NCBI RefSeq assembly: GCF_029633865.1
Contig: NC_079223.1
Span: 35,151,391-35,215,390, forward strand
From: Lampris incognitus
Lineage: Eukaryota; Chordata; Actinopteri; Lampriformes; Lampridae
DNA: 64,000 nt
Direction: 5' to 3'
Shown here: piece by piece, positions 32,995-43,535 of the stretch
Layout: every line of letters starts with the position of its first letter
How positions within the stretch are numbered: the first letter of the stretch is position 1
Program-made: the position numbers and the translations under genes
The notes under the pieces: generated by a model
What the model was told of the DNA's origin: nothing
The model's input: only the letters and a program-made list of their open reading frames with translations
Databases searched by the model: none

Positions 32995-34804
32995 ATGACT
33001 TTAGCAGGAGCGTGCATAAGGCCGATTGCATTTATCAAATCCAAGGGTCAGACTTCTCTGTTGAAAACCTATATGTGTTTTTCAAGTGCGATTACTGCTC
33101 AGCAGGGAAAATCAGATAAAAAAAACTGGACGCAAAAGCGCAAGAAGCATGTGTTAAATGCCCACCTGTCTTGGGAAGAAAAATTGGCTGATGCGGTCAC
33201 GCCTTTATGGAGACTCAGTTATGATGATCAACTTGGGCTGAAACAGAAACACCAGGAAAGGATACTGTCCCGACTTTCTGGCCAGCTTTCAAAGGGAACT
33301 TTGTCCCAACCACAGTCATCACCTATCGATGGTAACCTCAGCTTCCCACTTCTGCCTATTTTACCATCACCAGTCAGGGATGGCTACCGCAACAAATCCA
33401 CTTTTTCTGTCAACATTGGAGTGGATGGCAATCCAAAGACAGTTGGGTTCTATGTTGGCACAGGCAGGAAAAGAAACATATTTTGTTTCAGTGGAGACCA
33501 GCTCCTCAACATGCCAGAGAAACACAAATTGGTGGCCAGATGTTACCAGGATTTCATCCGACTTTCTCCCCTGGATCCCTGCCTCCTGTTCCACACCGGG
33601 GGTCACTGGAGAGAGGTCACAGTGAGGACAAATGCAGAGGGCCACACAATGGCCATTGTGTACTTTCATCCACAGACACTCACCCCAGCAGAGATAGGGG
33701 TCCATAAAGCGGACCTTCTTGATTACTTCACTCAGGGCCCTGGGGCAGTCTGTGGGCTGGATTCATTGTACTTTCAGGAGAGCTCCATGACTCGCACTAG
33801 TCATGAGGAGTCCCCTTACCAGCTCCTTCATGGCAAGCCACACATATACGAGGAGGTAATTAAGTCATTACAGAATAAGTTACAGAGAAACTATAGCACC
33901 TTTCATTGCATTTGGTGAACCAAACCAAATCTATTTTGACTGCTACAATGTCACAATCCACTATTGCAATTTAATTTGCCCAAGTATATGAATGTAGCAC
34001 ATACACAAATTGCTCTTTTGGCAACAATACATCAGAGGGAGGAGTGACATACTATAACTTGACAAGAGTTGTTCAAATGGCTTCTGAGAAATCAAAGCTG
34101 TATTTTTAGAGTATAATATCAACAAAATCAAATGTATTGAACATGCATTTGCATTCTTTTTCCTATTGTGTTGTCATTCACAGGTGCTGGGGTTCAAGTT
34201 TCGCATCTCACCTGATGCCTTTTTCCAAGTAAACCAGACAGCCGCTGAGGTACTCTATAGCACAGTTAGAGACATATGTTTCCCAAACCCACATAAAGGG
34301 GAAGGTAGATCAAGGTTAGGAGGTACCCTCCTAGATGTATGCTGTGGGACAGGTGCCATTGGAATTACTCTGTCTCCGATGGTAGACAAAGTCATTGGCA
34401 TAGAGCTCATAGAGCAAGCAGTGGAAGATGCCAGACATAACACAACATTAAACACTATAATGAACTGCGAGTTCCTTGCTGGAAGAGCAGAGGTCATCCT
34501 CCCGGACCTTTTGCCTCAGTTGAGCTCCTCAGATGGAGATCTCACAGCAGTGGTGAACCCGTCCCGAGCTGGCCTGCACTACCGCGTGATCCGTGCTCTA
34601 AGAAACCAGTCTGAAATTCGAAGACTTGTCTATATTTCGTGTAAACCAGATGGAGAAGCCACGAGGAATTTCAGAGAACTATGTTGTGCTCCAAATCCAC
34701 AAAAGAAACTCAGAGGAGAGGCATTTACCCTAAATTTGGCTATTCCTGTGGATATGTTCCCTCATACTCCACATTGTGAACTGGTGCTACTTTTTGAGAG
34801 ATAG
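32995..34804 (+). CDS. trmt2b: trmt2b, mitochondrial m5U methyltransferase
   Basis: Two exons, 32995-33855 and 34184-34804, with a phase-0 GTAATT ... CACAG intron, give 493 residues (human TRMT2B is 504). The N-terminus is basic and poor in acidic residues (MTLAGACIRPIAFIKSKGQT), as for mitochondrial import. The RNA-binding middle is followed by FRISPDAFFQVNQTAAEVLY, the SAM-binding motif I LLDVCCGTGAIG (336-347), VNPSRAGLH (411-419, where TRMT2A and bacterial enzymes have DPPRAGLH) and the catalytic cysteine in YISCKPDGEATRNF (Cys440). TRMT2B makes m5U54 in mitochondrial tRNAs and m5U in 12S rRNA. The lack of an N-terminal RRM argues against trmt2a. Exon 1 is unusually long. Confidence 0.92.
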
Positions 34805-35344
34805 TAGATATTTTCCCTGAAAAGGTAGCCTTTAATGTAAGGTGTCAGTTGACTCGGTCTTTCTGTTCTGTGAGAAAAAATGCTTTGTTAAAGTTGCCGT
34901 TACATTTCTATAATTATCTGTATTTATACAGTAGATGGCGCTGTGTCGCCTTAAAGCAAATTTCAGCTGATGTCAAAAGATATCGTTGCACAACAGCATT
35001 TGGTCACTTTTGGTGCAGTTCACTAAAGGTCATACATTATGGGTGCATAAGAGGTCACGTTTTGTGCCTGAGAGATTACCAACACTTGTGTGTCATCACA
35101 TATTTCAATAACGTGCCCTTGGCTTTAGTGATCGTGTGTTCTTTTTCTCTTGAGCGAGGTAATGGGGTGATTTTACTCATTCGGACTAGTTCCTAACCAT
35201 CAAGGCTGTGCCAGATTGAGCAGAAAAAAACTGTGCTCCCCACAGCAAGCACGTTGGTTATTAATAATTTAAAGTTAGCTGTGGCCAAGTTCATGTAAAA
35301 ATCAAGAAACATGTTCCACCTTGTCAATCACATAATGGGTATTT
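34805..35344 (+). other. trmt2b 3' region, no further gene
   Basis: Probable 3' UTR and spacer. No canonical AATAAA was seen close to the stop codon, so the mRNA end is undetermined. Confidence 0.4.
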
Positions 35345-35735
35345 CATTATGCATGCTCAATAATCCAGGTAAAGAAATCATAGAAAGTTGAATCAGTTCA
35401 TCTGGACACATTTATTGAGAGAGAAATGTTTCTTCACTCATCTAAATGAATGCTTCAGTCTAAACTGACTGCAGGTATCCCCACCCTTATAAACAATACA
35501 GTGGAATAACGACCAGAAACAATGATCAGTTTCATATGCAAATAATCGTGACCATTAACTTGGGTTACAGTGGACATGTGTGCTATTCACAGAGGATTGG
35601 GGAATAGTTGCAATCACAGCATTGTAAGATGGTGACAATTGTACTCTTAGCCCCTCTCTCGGTTCAGGGATGGTTGTTCCTGCTTCACATAGATGGCCTC
35701 TTTGACTCCCCGTTCAAACCAGCGTTCCTCCCTAT
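35345..35735 (-). mobile_element. Penelope-like element, 3' fragment
   Basis: The minus-strand translation near 35735 reads ILDREERWFERGVKEAIYVK and then PSLNRE. This is the end of the GIY-YIG endonuclease domain of a Penelope-like retroelement. The family's 3' non-coding sequence follows (CATTGTTTCTGGTCGTTATT, then AGGGTGGGGATACCTGCAGT) and ends near TTACCTGGATTATTGAGCAT. It is a 5'-truncated, broken fossil of the same family as 25905-26245. Confidence 0.75.
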
Positions 35736-35736
35736 C

Positions 35737-35945
35737 AAGGATCAGAATCATGTTTATTGGCCGTGTAGGTTTGCACACACATGGAATTTGACTCTGGTTT
35801 CATGGCTGTCTCAGTGTACTTAACGTAGAATAACAACACAACAATCTTCAGATATAAATATACACAAAGATTGACTATATACAGGTGAAATAAGAGGCAA
35901 TAAAGTGCACTGGTGCAGAGAATATATCAGAGATGCTGAAATAGG
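35737..35945 (-). mobile_element. L2-like LINE, 3' tail only
   Basis: The minus strand reads TCTGAAGATTGTTGTGTTGT, then AAATTCCATGTGTGTGCAAAC and ACGGCCAATAAACATGATTC. It matches the 3' end of the LINE at 57120-58110 almost phrase by phrase. Its 3' terminus abuts the 5' end of the Penelope-like fragment at 35735. Confidence 0.8.
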
Positions 35946-37085
35946 GAGTGCACATCTTCATCTTTGAAAGAGTGTCAATCACATTACGTATTGCAAATTA
36001 GCATTTGTGGATTCGTCTGGTTCCCAGGGTAGTATATGGCACACCTGAAGGAGAATAAATTGAGGTATTTGCTTTTACTTGCAGAGGAAGTAATTGGCGT
36101 TTTTTTTAAACAAACCTGCAGTTTTGATATGCACTCACTGAATGATTGCTTCATCAGACATTAGTTAAGTCTTTATATATTTCTAATTATTTGATTATCT
36201 TCATCAGAGACCATCAGGATTAGAAGGTTTCTGAGTTCAGTGGATTGACTTTAAACAGCAACAGGTTAATTTTCAAAACACCTTTCAATAATACTTCATT
36301 TGAGATGACTACATGTTCGCATTCTCCGGTGGAACCAAGAGTGGAGATGGAGGAGGGATGAATGGAGGAACAAATGTTAAAAATAATAAAAAACTGACAT
36401 GTCTTCATGATAGACTCATTTTATCAACATCCCTAAAGATGCATCAATACCATGTGCACTTACTCAATGTGTTAATACTCTATTGAGGATAAATCCCTTC
36501 ATGAATAAAATGTTTGTTTAAGCAATTGATATTGTAACATGGTCTTTTTCTCTCTTTCATAGAACAGTGCATGTGTACCAGCCCTTGCAACATACACAGA
36601 CAGTTACAAAGATGTGGAATTTGTGCATAAGGCCAGACAGTACTGGGGCTTGTTCGTTGTCAGGATCTGTTAACAAAAACATGCACAGTAATTTAACAGT
36701 GCTTAAAGGAATCTCAACCACCAGTTACATCTGAAACCATTCACCCAGCATCAAATAATTCTCAATCTCAACTGCATATGTGCTTTTAGACTATGGGAGC
36801 GTAATGTTAACCTTCTATTACATAGACTTCATACCTCAATTACTTTATGGAATTGGTGAATGTTGACCCTAACATTTTCTTAAACACAAAATTCAGTATG
36901 GTGCCTGTTGTGGTGGCTTTAGCTAATTAGTTGGTTTCAAAATGTAGTTGTTGATGATAACTTCTTGTTTAAGTGAATGTGCGCAATAAAAATTGACCGG
37001 TAGGACAGTCCGGCTGATAACTTACCAAAGTCAGCAGCACTGAATGGGATGAGTTTGTAATATAGAGATAATTGGCTTAGAGGAG
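35946..37085. other. Spacer, no gene seen
   Basis: AT-rich, with no exon or repeat recognised. Confidence 0.45.
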
Positions 37086-37448
37086 GGCAGTACGATGGTG
37101 GCAGTGGTTAACGTGGTCATCTCACAACAAGAAGGTCCTGGTTCGAACCCCAGGGTTGTCCAACCATGAGGGTCATCCCAGGTCGTCCTGTGTGGAATTT
37201 GCATGTTCTCTCCGTGTCTGCGTGGGTTTCCTACGGGTGCTCCGGTTTCATCCCACAGTCCAAAGACATGTAGTTCAGGTAAATCGGTCATACTAAATTG
37301 TCCCTCGGTGTGAATGTGTGTGTCGGCCCTGTGATGGCCTGGCAACCTGTCTCAGGGTGTCTCCCTGCCTGCCACCCATTGACTGCTAGGATAGGCTCCA
37401 GCATCCCATGACCCGAATTCGGATAAGCGGCTTGGATAATGGATGGTA
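37086..37448 (+). repeat. tRNA-derived SINE, well preserved
   Basis: The head is GGTGGCAGTGGTTAACG with B-box GGTTCGAACCC. The body includes TTGCATGTTCTCTCCGTGTC, GTGCTCCGGTTTCATCCCAC and AAATTGTCCCTCGGTGTGAA. The tail is GGATAAGCGGCTTGGATAAT. TAGAGGAG occurs on both sides, consistent with a target duplication. Confidence 0.8.
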
Positions 37449-37970
37449 TAGAGGAGAAAGTCCATCTCATATGTCTTAAGGAGTGTGAGCCTCAGACCAA
37501 ACTACAAGCATATGAACCAAACCACATGGTTAACCTTGAAGGACGGCTGTGATGAAATAAAGTTATAAAACCAAAATATTTATCGTACTTGTGCAGGTAT
37601 TTGGTCAAAAGGATGCAAAATAAACGGAGTGTGCAAACATGAGTTACAGAAGCACAATATCCCTGCACGGCAAGATGGAAATAGCTATGGATTGTTTCAC
37701 TGCAGGCATGCAAAGTTTGAGTGCAATCGCAGAGATTTGAAAAGCCAAAACAAAGCTTCAGGTATACAAAATAAAATAGCAAGTACAAACCTGTTATCAT
37801 TTTAGCTCCATATTAGATGCAGCAAAGTAACTAGCTTGAATAACCACCAACTCAGTTTGGGACATAAGACCATGAGGGCTTGTATGAAAAAAGGAGTGAT
37901 GTATCATGATGTCAGCAGGATTTTCACATGAATCTGATGTTTATGCTATGCATTCAGTATTTATTCTGAG

Positions 37971-38443
37971 CCGCTCTGGTGGCCGAGTGGAATAAACCGC
38001 CGTTCTTGCAATCCGCCCGTCATGTGGCTGGGAGCTTCGTATCCCAGGCTCGACGTAACCGGTCACGGCCAGAGCGTCCACGGGGTAAGGCACGCATTAG
38101 GCCACCCTTACACGAGGGATAGTGGGTGTAGATCGGTGGTGTTCGGGGACTCGTCGTTCTCCAGCGACCCCTCTGGCCCATCCGGGCTCCTGCAGCCAAG
38201 CAACCGAAAGCATTCTCCCTACGCCTCTTTCGCGGCCTGAAGGTAATGCAATCCACGCGAGGCACCAGCGTGCAAAATAGGGAGAGCAGCCGACACGAGT
38301 TTGAAGGAAACTGGTGTTACGACTATCTCTTTCCTGTGGAAACGTGAGCCAGGGGAGTTATTCGACAAGAATTCCGGCCATATGCCATTGGGTTAATCGG
38401 GTGGGATAAAGGGGAAAAACTAGAAATAAATTTAGGGGGAAAA
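37971..38443 (+). repeat. tRNA-Leu/Ser-like SINE with 15-bp target duplication
   Basis: The head CTCTGGTGGCCGAGTGGAAT carries the TGGCCGAGTGG A-box of class II tRNAs. The body is GC-rich. The element is flanked by perfect 15-bp direct repeats AGTATTTATTCTGAG (37956-37970 and 38444-38458), the mark of LINE-driven insertion. I do not know the family name. Confidence 0.8.
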
Positions 38444-38458
38444 AGTATTTATTCTGAG

Positions 38459-38882
38459 GGGTGTCTGGGTAGCATAGCGGTCTATTCCGTTGCCTACCAA
38501 CACGGGGATTGCCTGTTCGAATTCCCGTTGTTACCTCCGGCTTGGTCGGGCGTCCCTACAGACACAATTGGCCGTTTCTGCGGGTGGGAAGCCGGATGTG
38601 GGTATGTGTCCTGGTCGCTGCACTAGCGCCTCCTCTGATCGGTTGGGGCGCCTGTTCGGGGGGGAGGGGATAGCGTGATCCTCCCACGCGCTATTTCCCC
38701 CTGGTGAAACGCCTCACTGTCAAGTGAAAAGAAGCGGCTGGCGACTCCACATGTATCGGAGGAGGCATGTGGTAGTCTGCAGCCCTCCCTGGATCGACAG
38801 ACAGGGTGGAGCAGTGACTGGGACGGCTTGGAGAGCGGGGTGATTGGCCAGGGCCAATTGGGGAGAAAAAGGGGAAAACAAC
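38459..38882 (+). repeat. tRNA-derived SINE inserted at a duplicated target
   Basis: Starts GGGTGTCTGGGTAGCATAGC and ends AATTGGGGAGAAAAAGGGGA. It is the same family as 7750-8092 and 23355-23800. It begins immediately after the second AGTATTTATTCTGAG and is followed by GTATTTATTCTG (38883-38894). It therefore used the target copy left by the preceding SINE. Confidence 0.85.
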
Positions 38883-39474
38883 GTATTTATTCTGTTGTTT
38901 AATTATCTTGACGTATTAAAGCTTGTCAGTGGGTCATTTCAGTGCTGTGTGACATGGTATCCGACCTTTATTGGCAAAATCATAATTTAAAATCAGCCAT
39001 CTCAGATGCTGGAGTCAGACTCATGCCATTTGTGCATTGTAATGAATGAAAGGTCACGTGTTTAACTTGACCCACTCACGGATGTACGTGCAGTGCGTGT
39101 GACGTATACAGGAAGTTAGAAGCGCATGTTATGAAGGTTGTAACTCGGGTGAACGCTAGTAAAAGCTACACAGTTAAGAACCTACGAAGTCGGCTCGTTC
39201 TTGAATTATTCTTATGTCAGTAAGACAAGGCGTCTACGGACATTACATGCATGACTGGAGCCACATGCAATGGGAGGAATGTGAGCATCTTCCATCATTT
39301 AGGATGTATTGTTAAACAGGGTAAGAGCTCTACAGTGACCACTTCTCAGATAAACCTATGCTTTAAAGGAAACAGCCTATTCACCCAGATAGAGAATCAG
39401 TTGGCTGTGACTCAGTATATGGAGAGCATTGTCAGGGGTTAGAAGTTCAGCTACTGTTTGGCTAAATGTTTGGT
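38883..39474. other. Spacer, no gene seen
   Basis: No exon recognised. It may include the decayed left flank of the Tc1 element that follows. Confidence 0.4.
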
Positions 39475-40590
39475 CAGGCAGGGCAATGATCTGAGCGATA
39501 CTGAATGAGGTATAATTACTGGTGCCGGATGTGGTGGTTCCAACATCTTTGAGAAAACTGCCCTTTCGTAACTGTTGTGCAATAGTGTCTAGACTCTAGA
39601 CTTTATAGAGAATGGTGCAAAGAAGAAACACCCAGTCATCGACAATCCTGTGACCGGAGAGTGTCCGAAAAGAATGGCTGTACTCTTTCAAGACAACAGG
39701 AAGGCCACAAGCATAGTTGTAAATAACAGCTTAGTACAACAGTGGTGTGCAGAAGGGCATCTCTGAGCACACAAGTCAGACCTGAAGATAGACCATGGCA
39801 GCAGAAGACCAAGCTGGGTTCTACTCCAGTCATCTATGAACAAGCTGAGACTACTGTGAGCATGTAATCACCAAAACTGGGCAAAAGAAGACTGGAAAAA
39901 CATTGCCTGGTTCAACAAATCTCAATTTAGCATGTCACACGAACAGCATGAGTCTGTGGGTCCATCCTGTTGTCAAAAGTACATGCTGGTAATGATGGTA
40001 TATTGGTGTTGGGAACATTTTCTTGGCCCATAGGGCTCCTTAACACTAAATATGCCTTAATTAAACACCACAGCTTACTTAAGCATTGTTGCTGACCATG
40101 TGCAACTTCATGACCACAGTCCAGGCTTTTTGCAAATGGATGCTTCCAAAACGACATTGTACCATGTAAAGCACGCATCATCTTAGCATGGCTCCAGGAA
40201 ATGACAGTGTCTTTAGTTGGTCCCTGGGCGCTGCTCGGCAGCTGCCACGGCTCCTAGCTATAGGTTAAAATGCAGAGGATGAGTTTCCCCATGGGGGTTA
40301 ATAAAGTACATCTTGATCCAATGGCCTGCACAGTTCCCAGATCATGTCTCATCCCAAAGCGTCTTTGGGATGAATCTAAGGGAGGTTTGCAGCAGACCAA
40401 TCTGCAGGAACCGTATGATGCTACTGAGCCAGTGTAGACAAAGATCCCTGTGGGATGTTCCTAGTACATTATTTAATATACCTCTCAAGAATTCAGGGTG
40501 TTCTGGAGACCGAAGGGGGTCCTACCTGATGCTAGACAGATGTAACTTATCAAGTAGCCACATAGTATTACTTTGACCCTCTTCTACAAA
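39475..40590 (+). mobile_element. Old Tc1-like transposon, heavily decayed
   Basis: Recognisable transposase pieces in several frames run in Tc1 order: ATAGAGAATGGTGC; GACAACAGGAAGGC; CAGCAGAAGACCA; CACCAAAACTGGGCAAAAGA; TTGTTGCTGACCATGTGCA (compare LNIVADQ in the copy at 14611). After the nested insertion it continues AATGGCCTGCACAG and TCTTTGGGATG, which is the PNPIEHLWD region. Terminal inverted repeats are no longer clear. This family differs from the two other Tc1 types in the window and looks much older. Confidence 0.7.
40206..40318 (+). repeat. SINE 3' fragment nested in the old Tc1
   Basis: GTTGGTCCCTGGGCGCTGCT to GGGGGTTAATAAAGTACATC matches, in inverse orientation, the 3' part of the SINE at 41230-41566. 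It interrupts the Tc1 transposase just before the WPPxSPDLNPIEH region, so it inserted after the transposon. Confidence 0.75.
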
Positions 40591-41229
40591 CTAAACCCTA
40601 TATTTATCCCATATGTTAGATTTGATCTAATTTGAATTCCATGTGTGAAATTGAGTTAGTCAGCATTATTCTGCTACTCTGTAGATATATGGACGCATGG
40701 TTGCACAACGGGTTTATGCATCCAACCAAATAGCGTTGTATGGATTTAACTGTCTTTACTTTGACAACTCAAATAAATCATGTTTGACCTGCTTTGAGGC
40801 CTGACACAGCTCCAGTAGTTTATATAAGTGTTGCATCGGTGTTTGCTAGATGTTGGGTGTGTTAACATTGTACCGCCTTGGACAAGGACATAAGCCAACC
40901 CCTGGGATCAAAACATTCAAGTAGATGTCCAACAAAGAAGGTGAACATTAGGCTAGCCTCGCTTCTCAACTCACAATGAAGTTGGGAGATACTTCTATGT
41001 TTAAACTGGTCTTGGATGTGAAAATGCCACTGCTGTCTTTCAGTGGCTCACCATGAGCGCTTTTTTCAAATTCTACAATCCTTGAGAGTTTCTTCTCCTT
41101 GTATAACTCTGTTTGGAGGACCACCAAAAAGTATTTCTGTTGAGTTCTCTTGTGTCAAGAAATACTTCAATTCAGCCATAGGTTTAGAGGCAGGTTGAAA
41201 TGATGCTTGATGGTTTTTTATTTTTTTTT
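40591..41229. other. Spacer, no gene seen
   Basis: No exon or repeat recognised. Confidence 0.4.
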
Positions 41230-41566
41230 AAAAATGTTGATATATTAATCCCCGTGGGGAAATTCCTCTCTGCATTTAACCCATCCTATGGCAGCCGCCA
41301 TGCAGCGCCCAGGGACCAACTCCAGTTCTTCTTTTCATTGCCTTGGTCAAGGGCACAGCCAGGAGTATTAACCCTAACATGCATGTCTTCTTGATGGTGG
41401 GGGAAACCGGAGCACACGTAGGAAACCCACGCAGACACGGGGAGAACATGCAAACTCCACACAGAGGATGACTTGGGATGACCCCAAGGTTGGACAACTC
41501 CAGAGCTCAAACCCAGGACCTTCTTGCTGTGAGGTGACAGTGCTAACCACTGCGCCACCGTGCTGC
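41230..41566 (-). repeat. tRNA-derived SINE, full-length variant
   Basis: Read on the minus strand, the head GGTGGCGCAGTGGTTAGCAC and body (TTGCATGTTCTCCCCGTGTC) match the SINE at 37086-37448. The second half is different (GTTGGTCCCTGGGCGCTGCA, then GGGGATTAATATATCAAC) and matches the nested fragment at 40206-40318. The two variants therefore share a head and differ in tail. Confidence 0.8.
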
Positions 41567-41693
41567 CAAATAAAAATGGTTGTGCTTCCCCAGTATTTTC
41601 TTTTCTGTGGTGCAAACAAAACATTTCCATGTCAAATGTCCAGTACCGGAAGGTGATAGGTTGCACTCATACCAGATTTAAGTCAAAAACAAA

Positions 41694-41836
41694 TCTTCAG
41701 TTTCACCAATTTATTATGGATACCCTACCCCTGCTAACGTAATGGCCTTCATCTCCGGTTCATGCTCTGATGAAGACCATCTGGCCAAAACATTAGCATG
41801 TCAATAGGGTAGTCAATAAATTGGTGAAATTGAAGA
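41694..41836. repeat. Foldback (MITE-like) repeat
   Basis: The left arm TCTTCAGTTTCACCAATTTA and right arm TAAATTGGTGAAATTGAAGA are near-complementary. Complementarity continues inward with gaps through TACCCTA/TAGGGTA and ATGGCCTTCATC/GATGAAGACCAT. It is about 143 bp in all, with no coding capacity. Confidence 0.65.
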
Positions 41837-42975
41837 GTTGTCTCATGTCTTAAGTCTGTCATATGCGCAACCTAACACCTTTGGGTATTTGACTTTTAAT
41901 TTGTATGATACTGTACATTAACCTAACAAAAATGTTGATACAGAATCTGGAACAGCTGGATACAAATAATGCCTATTGGTTCTGCCAGTTAGCTACAATG
42001 ATGACACCTGTTTTTCTTTCATTTACTCTATATCTCGTGTACTTACAACCCCCCCCCCCCAAAAAAAACCCTTCCTAACCAAACTGTATTTTGCCTTATT
42101 GTAAGTATTAATATAGACAAAACATCTCTGGAGTAATTCTTGGGGTGTTCAGTTTGTGAAGTTATATTGCTGTGAGAGAAATAATGAGATTTGTGATTTC
42201 AGTTCTCATTCATACTGTCTCGGTAAACGGTTTGGGTGGTTCTTTACGACGCCAATTGCCACACAATGGAGATTTTATATGCCACAGTATCCTACAGGGC
42301 CCATCCACAGGTCATAGCTCATATCAGAGTACCAAAACATAATCTGATGGGCACTACATCATCCCGCAAATGCCTGCGCAAAGATGCCCAAATGCTCAGC
42401 CAGACTTGCGCTTGGTTCGCATCCATCTTTCGGTTTACATCAGGCGAAAATAACGTCGCAGATTACCAGTGACGAATCTGATTTATCAGCTGTATGTATT
42501 GCATATGGTGGTTGCATGCGGCGTCGTTCATCGAAAGTAGTCCGGACACGAGCTTTTTATTGCAATGCACCGCGAATTATCTAGTGCATATGACAATAAG
42601 CTTGCACTTGATTACTGTCATCGTCTGCCTCAATTTTTGCACGTTGTTATGGCCCGTAATGCCGACTCAAATGTGCGACACCGTGCAACGAAGCAAAGGG
42701 CGATACCGCTGATATCCCGCCCCGCACACTACCGTAACCACACGGCCATTATGACTGTCCTGCACCAACAATAACCTACTTTATAGTCTGTCAGCTGAAC
42801 ATGTACTGTGTGAGTCACGTTAGCGTAGAAAAAAAAATGGATGCCAACGCCGTTGACATAAACGATCTCTGTTGAAACCGTTTACGTAAGTCTTGGAAAC
42901 CGTCGTGATCAAACACTGTATGAGGGTGGAAAAAAAGACGACGACGACTTTGGAACCAGGGTGGCAAAACGTGAA
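41837..42975. other. Spacer, no gene seen
   Basis: A C-run followed by an A-run lies at 42050-42068. Positions 42220-42780 are of even composition and could be an old element or regulatory DNA. Nothing in them is recognisable. Confidence 0.35.
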
Positions 42976-43535
42976 CATCAGATAAACGGGCAGCCAATGA
43001 AATATTGGGAGCTCGTAGCATCCACTTCCTCTCGACCAATTGCTTTAAAACGACGTCGGCGCAGGGAATCGGATGCTTGGGCGAACCAAAACCAGCACCA
43101 GCGTCGTAACGTCGCAGGCATCGTTGTGATCACGCAGTAAAGACCGACCAAAAAAAAAAAGAAAAAAGTGTCTCCGGCCGCCCTGAAAGTGAGGAAAGCC
43201 GCGACACGCCGCAGTAGGTGAGTAGATGGTACGCAGTAACGAAACTCGGATCACCTGCTGCAGCGGCAACGAAAGGCGCGTTTTGTACATTTCTGTATGT
43301 TTTTTTGTTGCTTCCTGCGCACCGACATCCGAGGTTTTGGGCAAGACCCTCCTCTATCCGCTGCCTTTTGTGAAAAGAGCCTGCACCAGCTTATTTTGTT
43401 TTCCCCCCAGTTGTGACAACGGCGCTAAAGAAAAAAACAAATTGAGCCGTGTGCGTCAATTCACATGTAGCAGCTTTTTAACAGAACAACGCAATCTGAT
43501 CTCTCGCTGTGCGCTTTACAGATACCCTCGTCAAA
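42976..43535 (+). promoter_or_regulatory. scd promoter and probable non-coding first exon
   Basis: Three CCAAT boxes fall within 47 bp: 42994-42998 (+), 43004-43008 (-) and 43036-43040 (+). A TTTAAAA sequence follows at 43044-43050. SCD promoters are known to depend on NF-Y with SREBP. A strong donor (GCAGTAG/GTGAGT, GT at 43218-43219) and an acceptor (TTTACAG, ending at 43521) suggest a non-coding exon ending at 43217 and a coding exon starting at 43522, 14 nt before the ATG. The splicing of the leader is inferred. Confidence 0.55.

Noticed and set aside
42220-42780. Possible DNA transposon coding remnant upstream of scd
   Set aside because: Open frames are short and show no transposase motif that I can defend.
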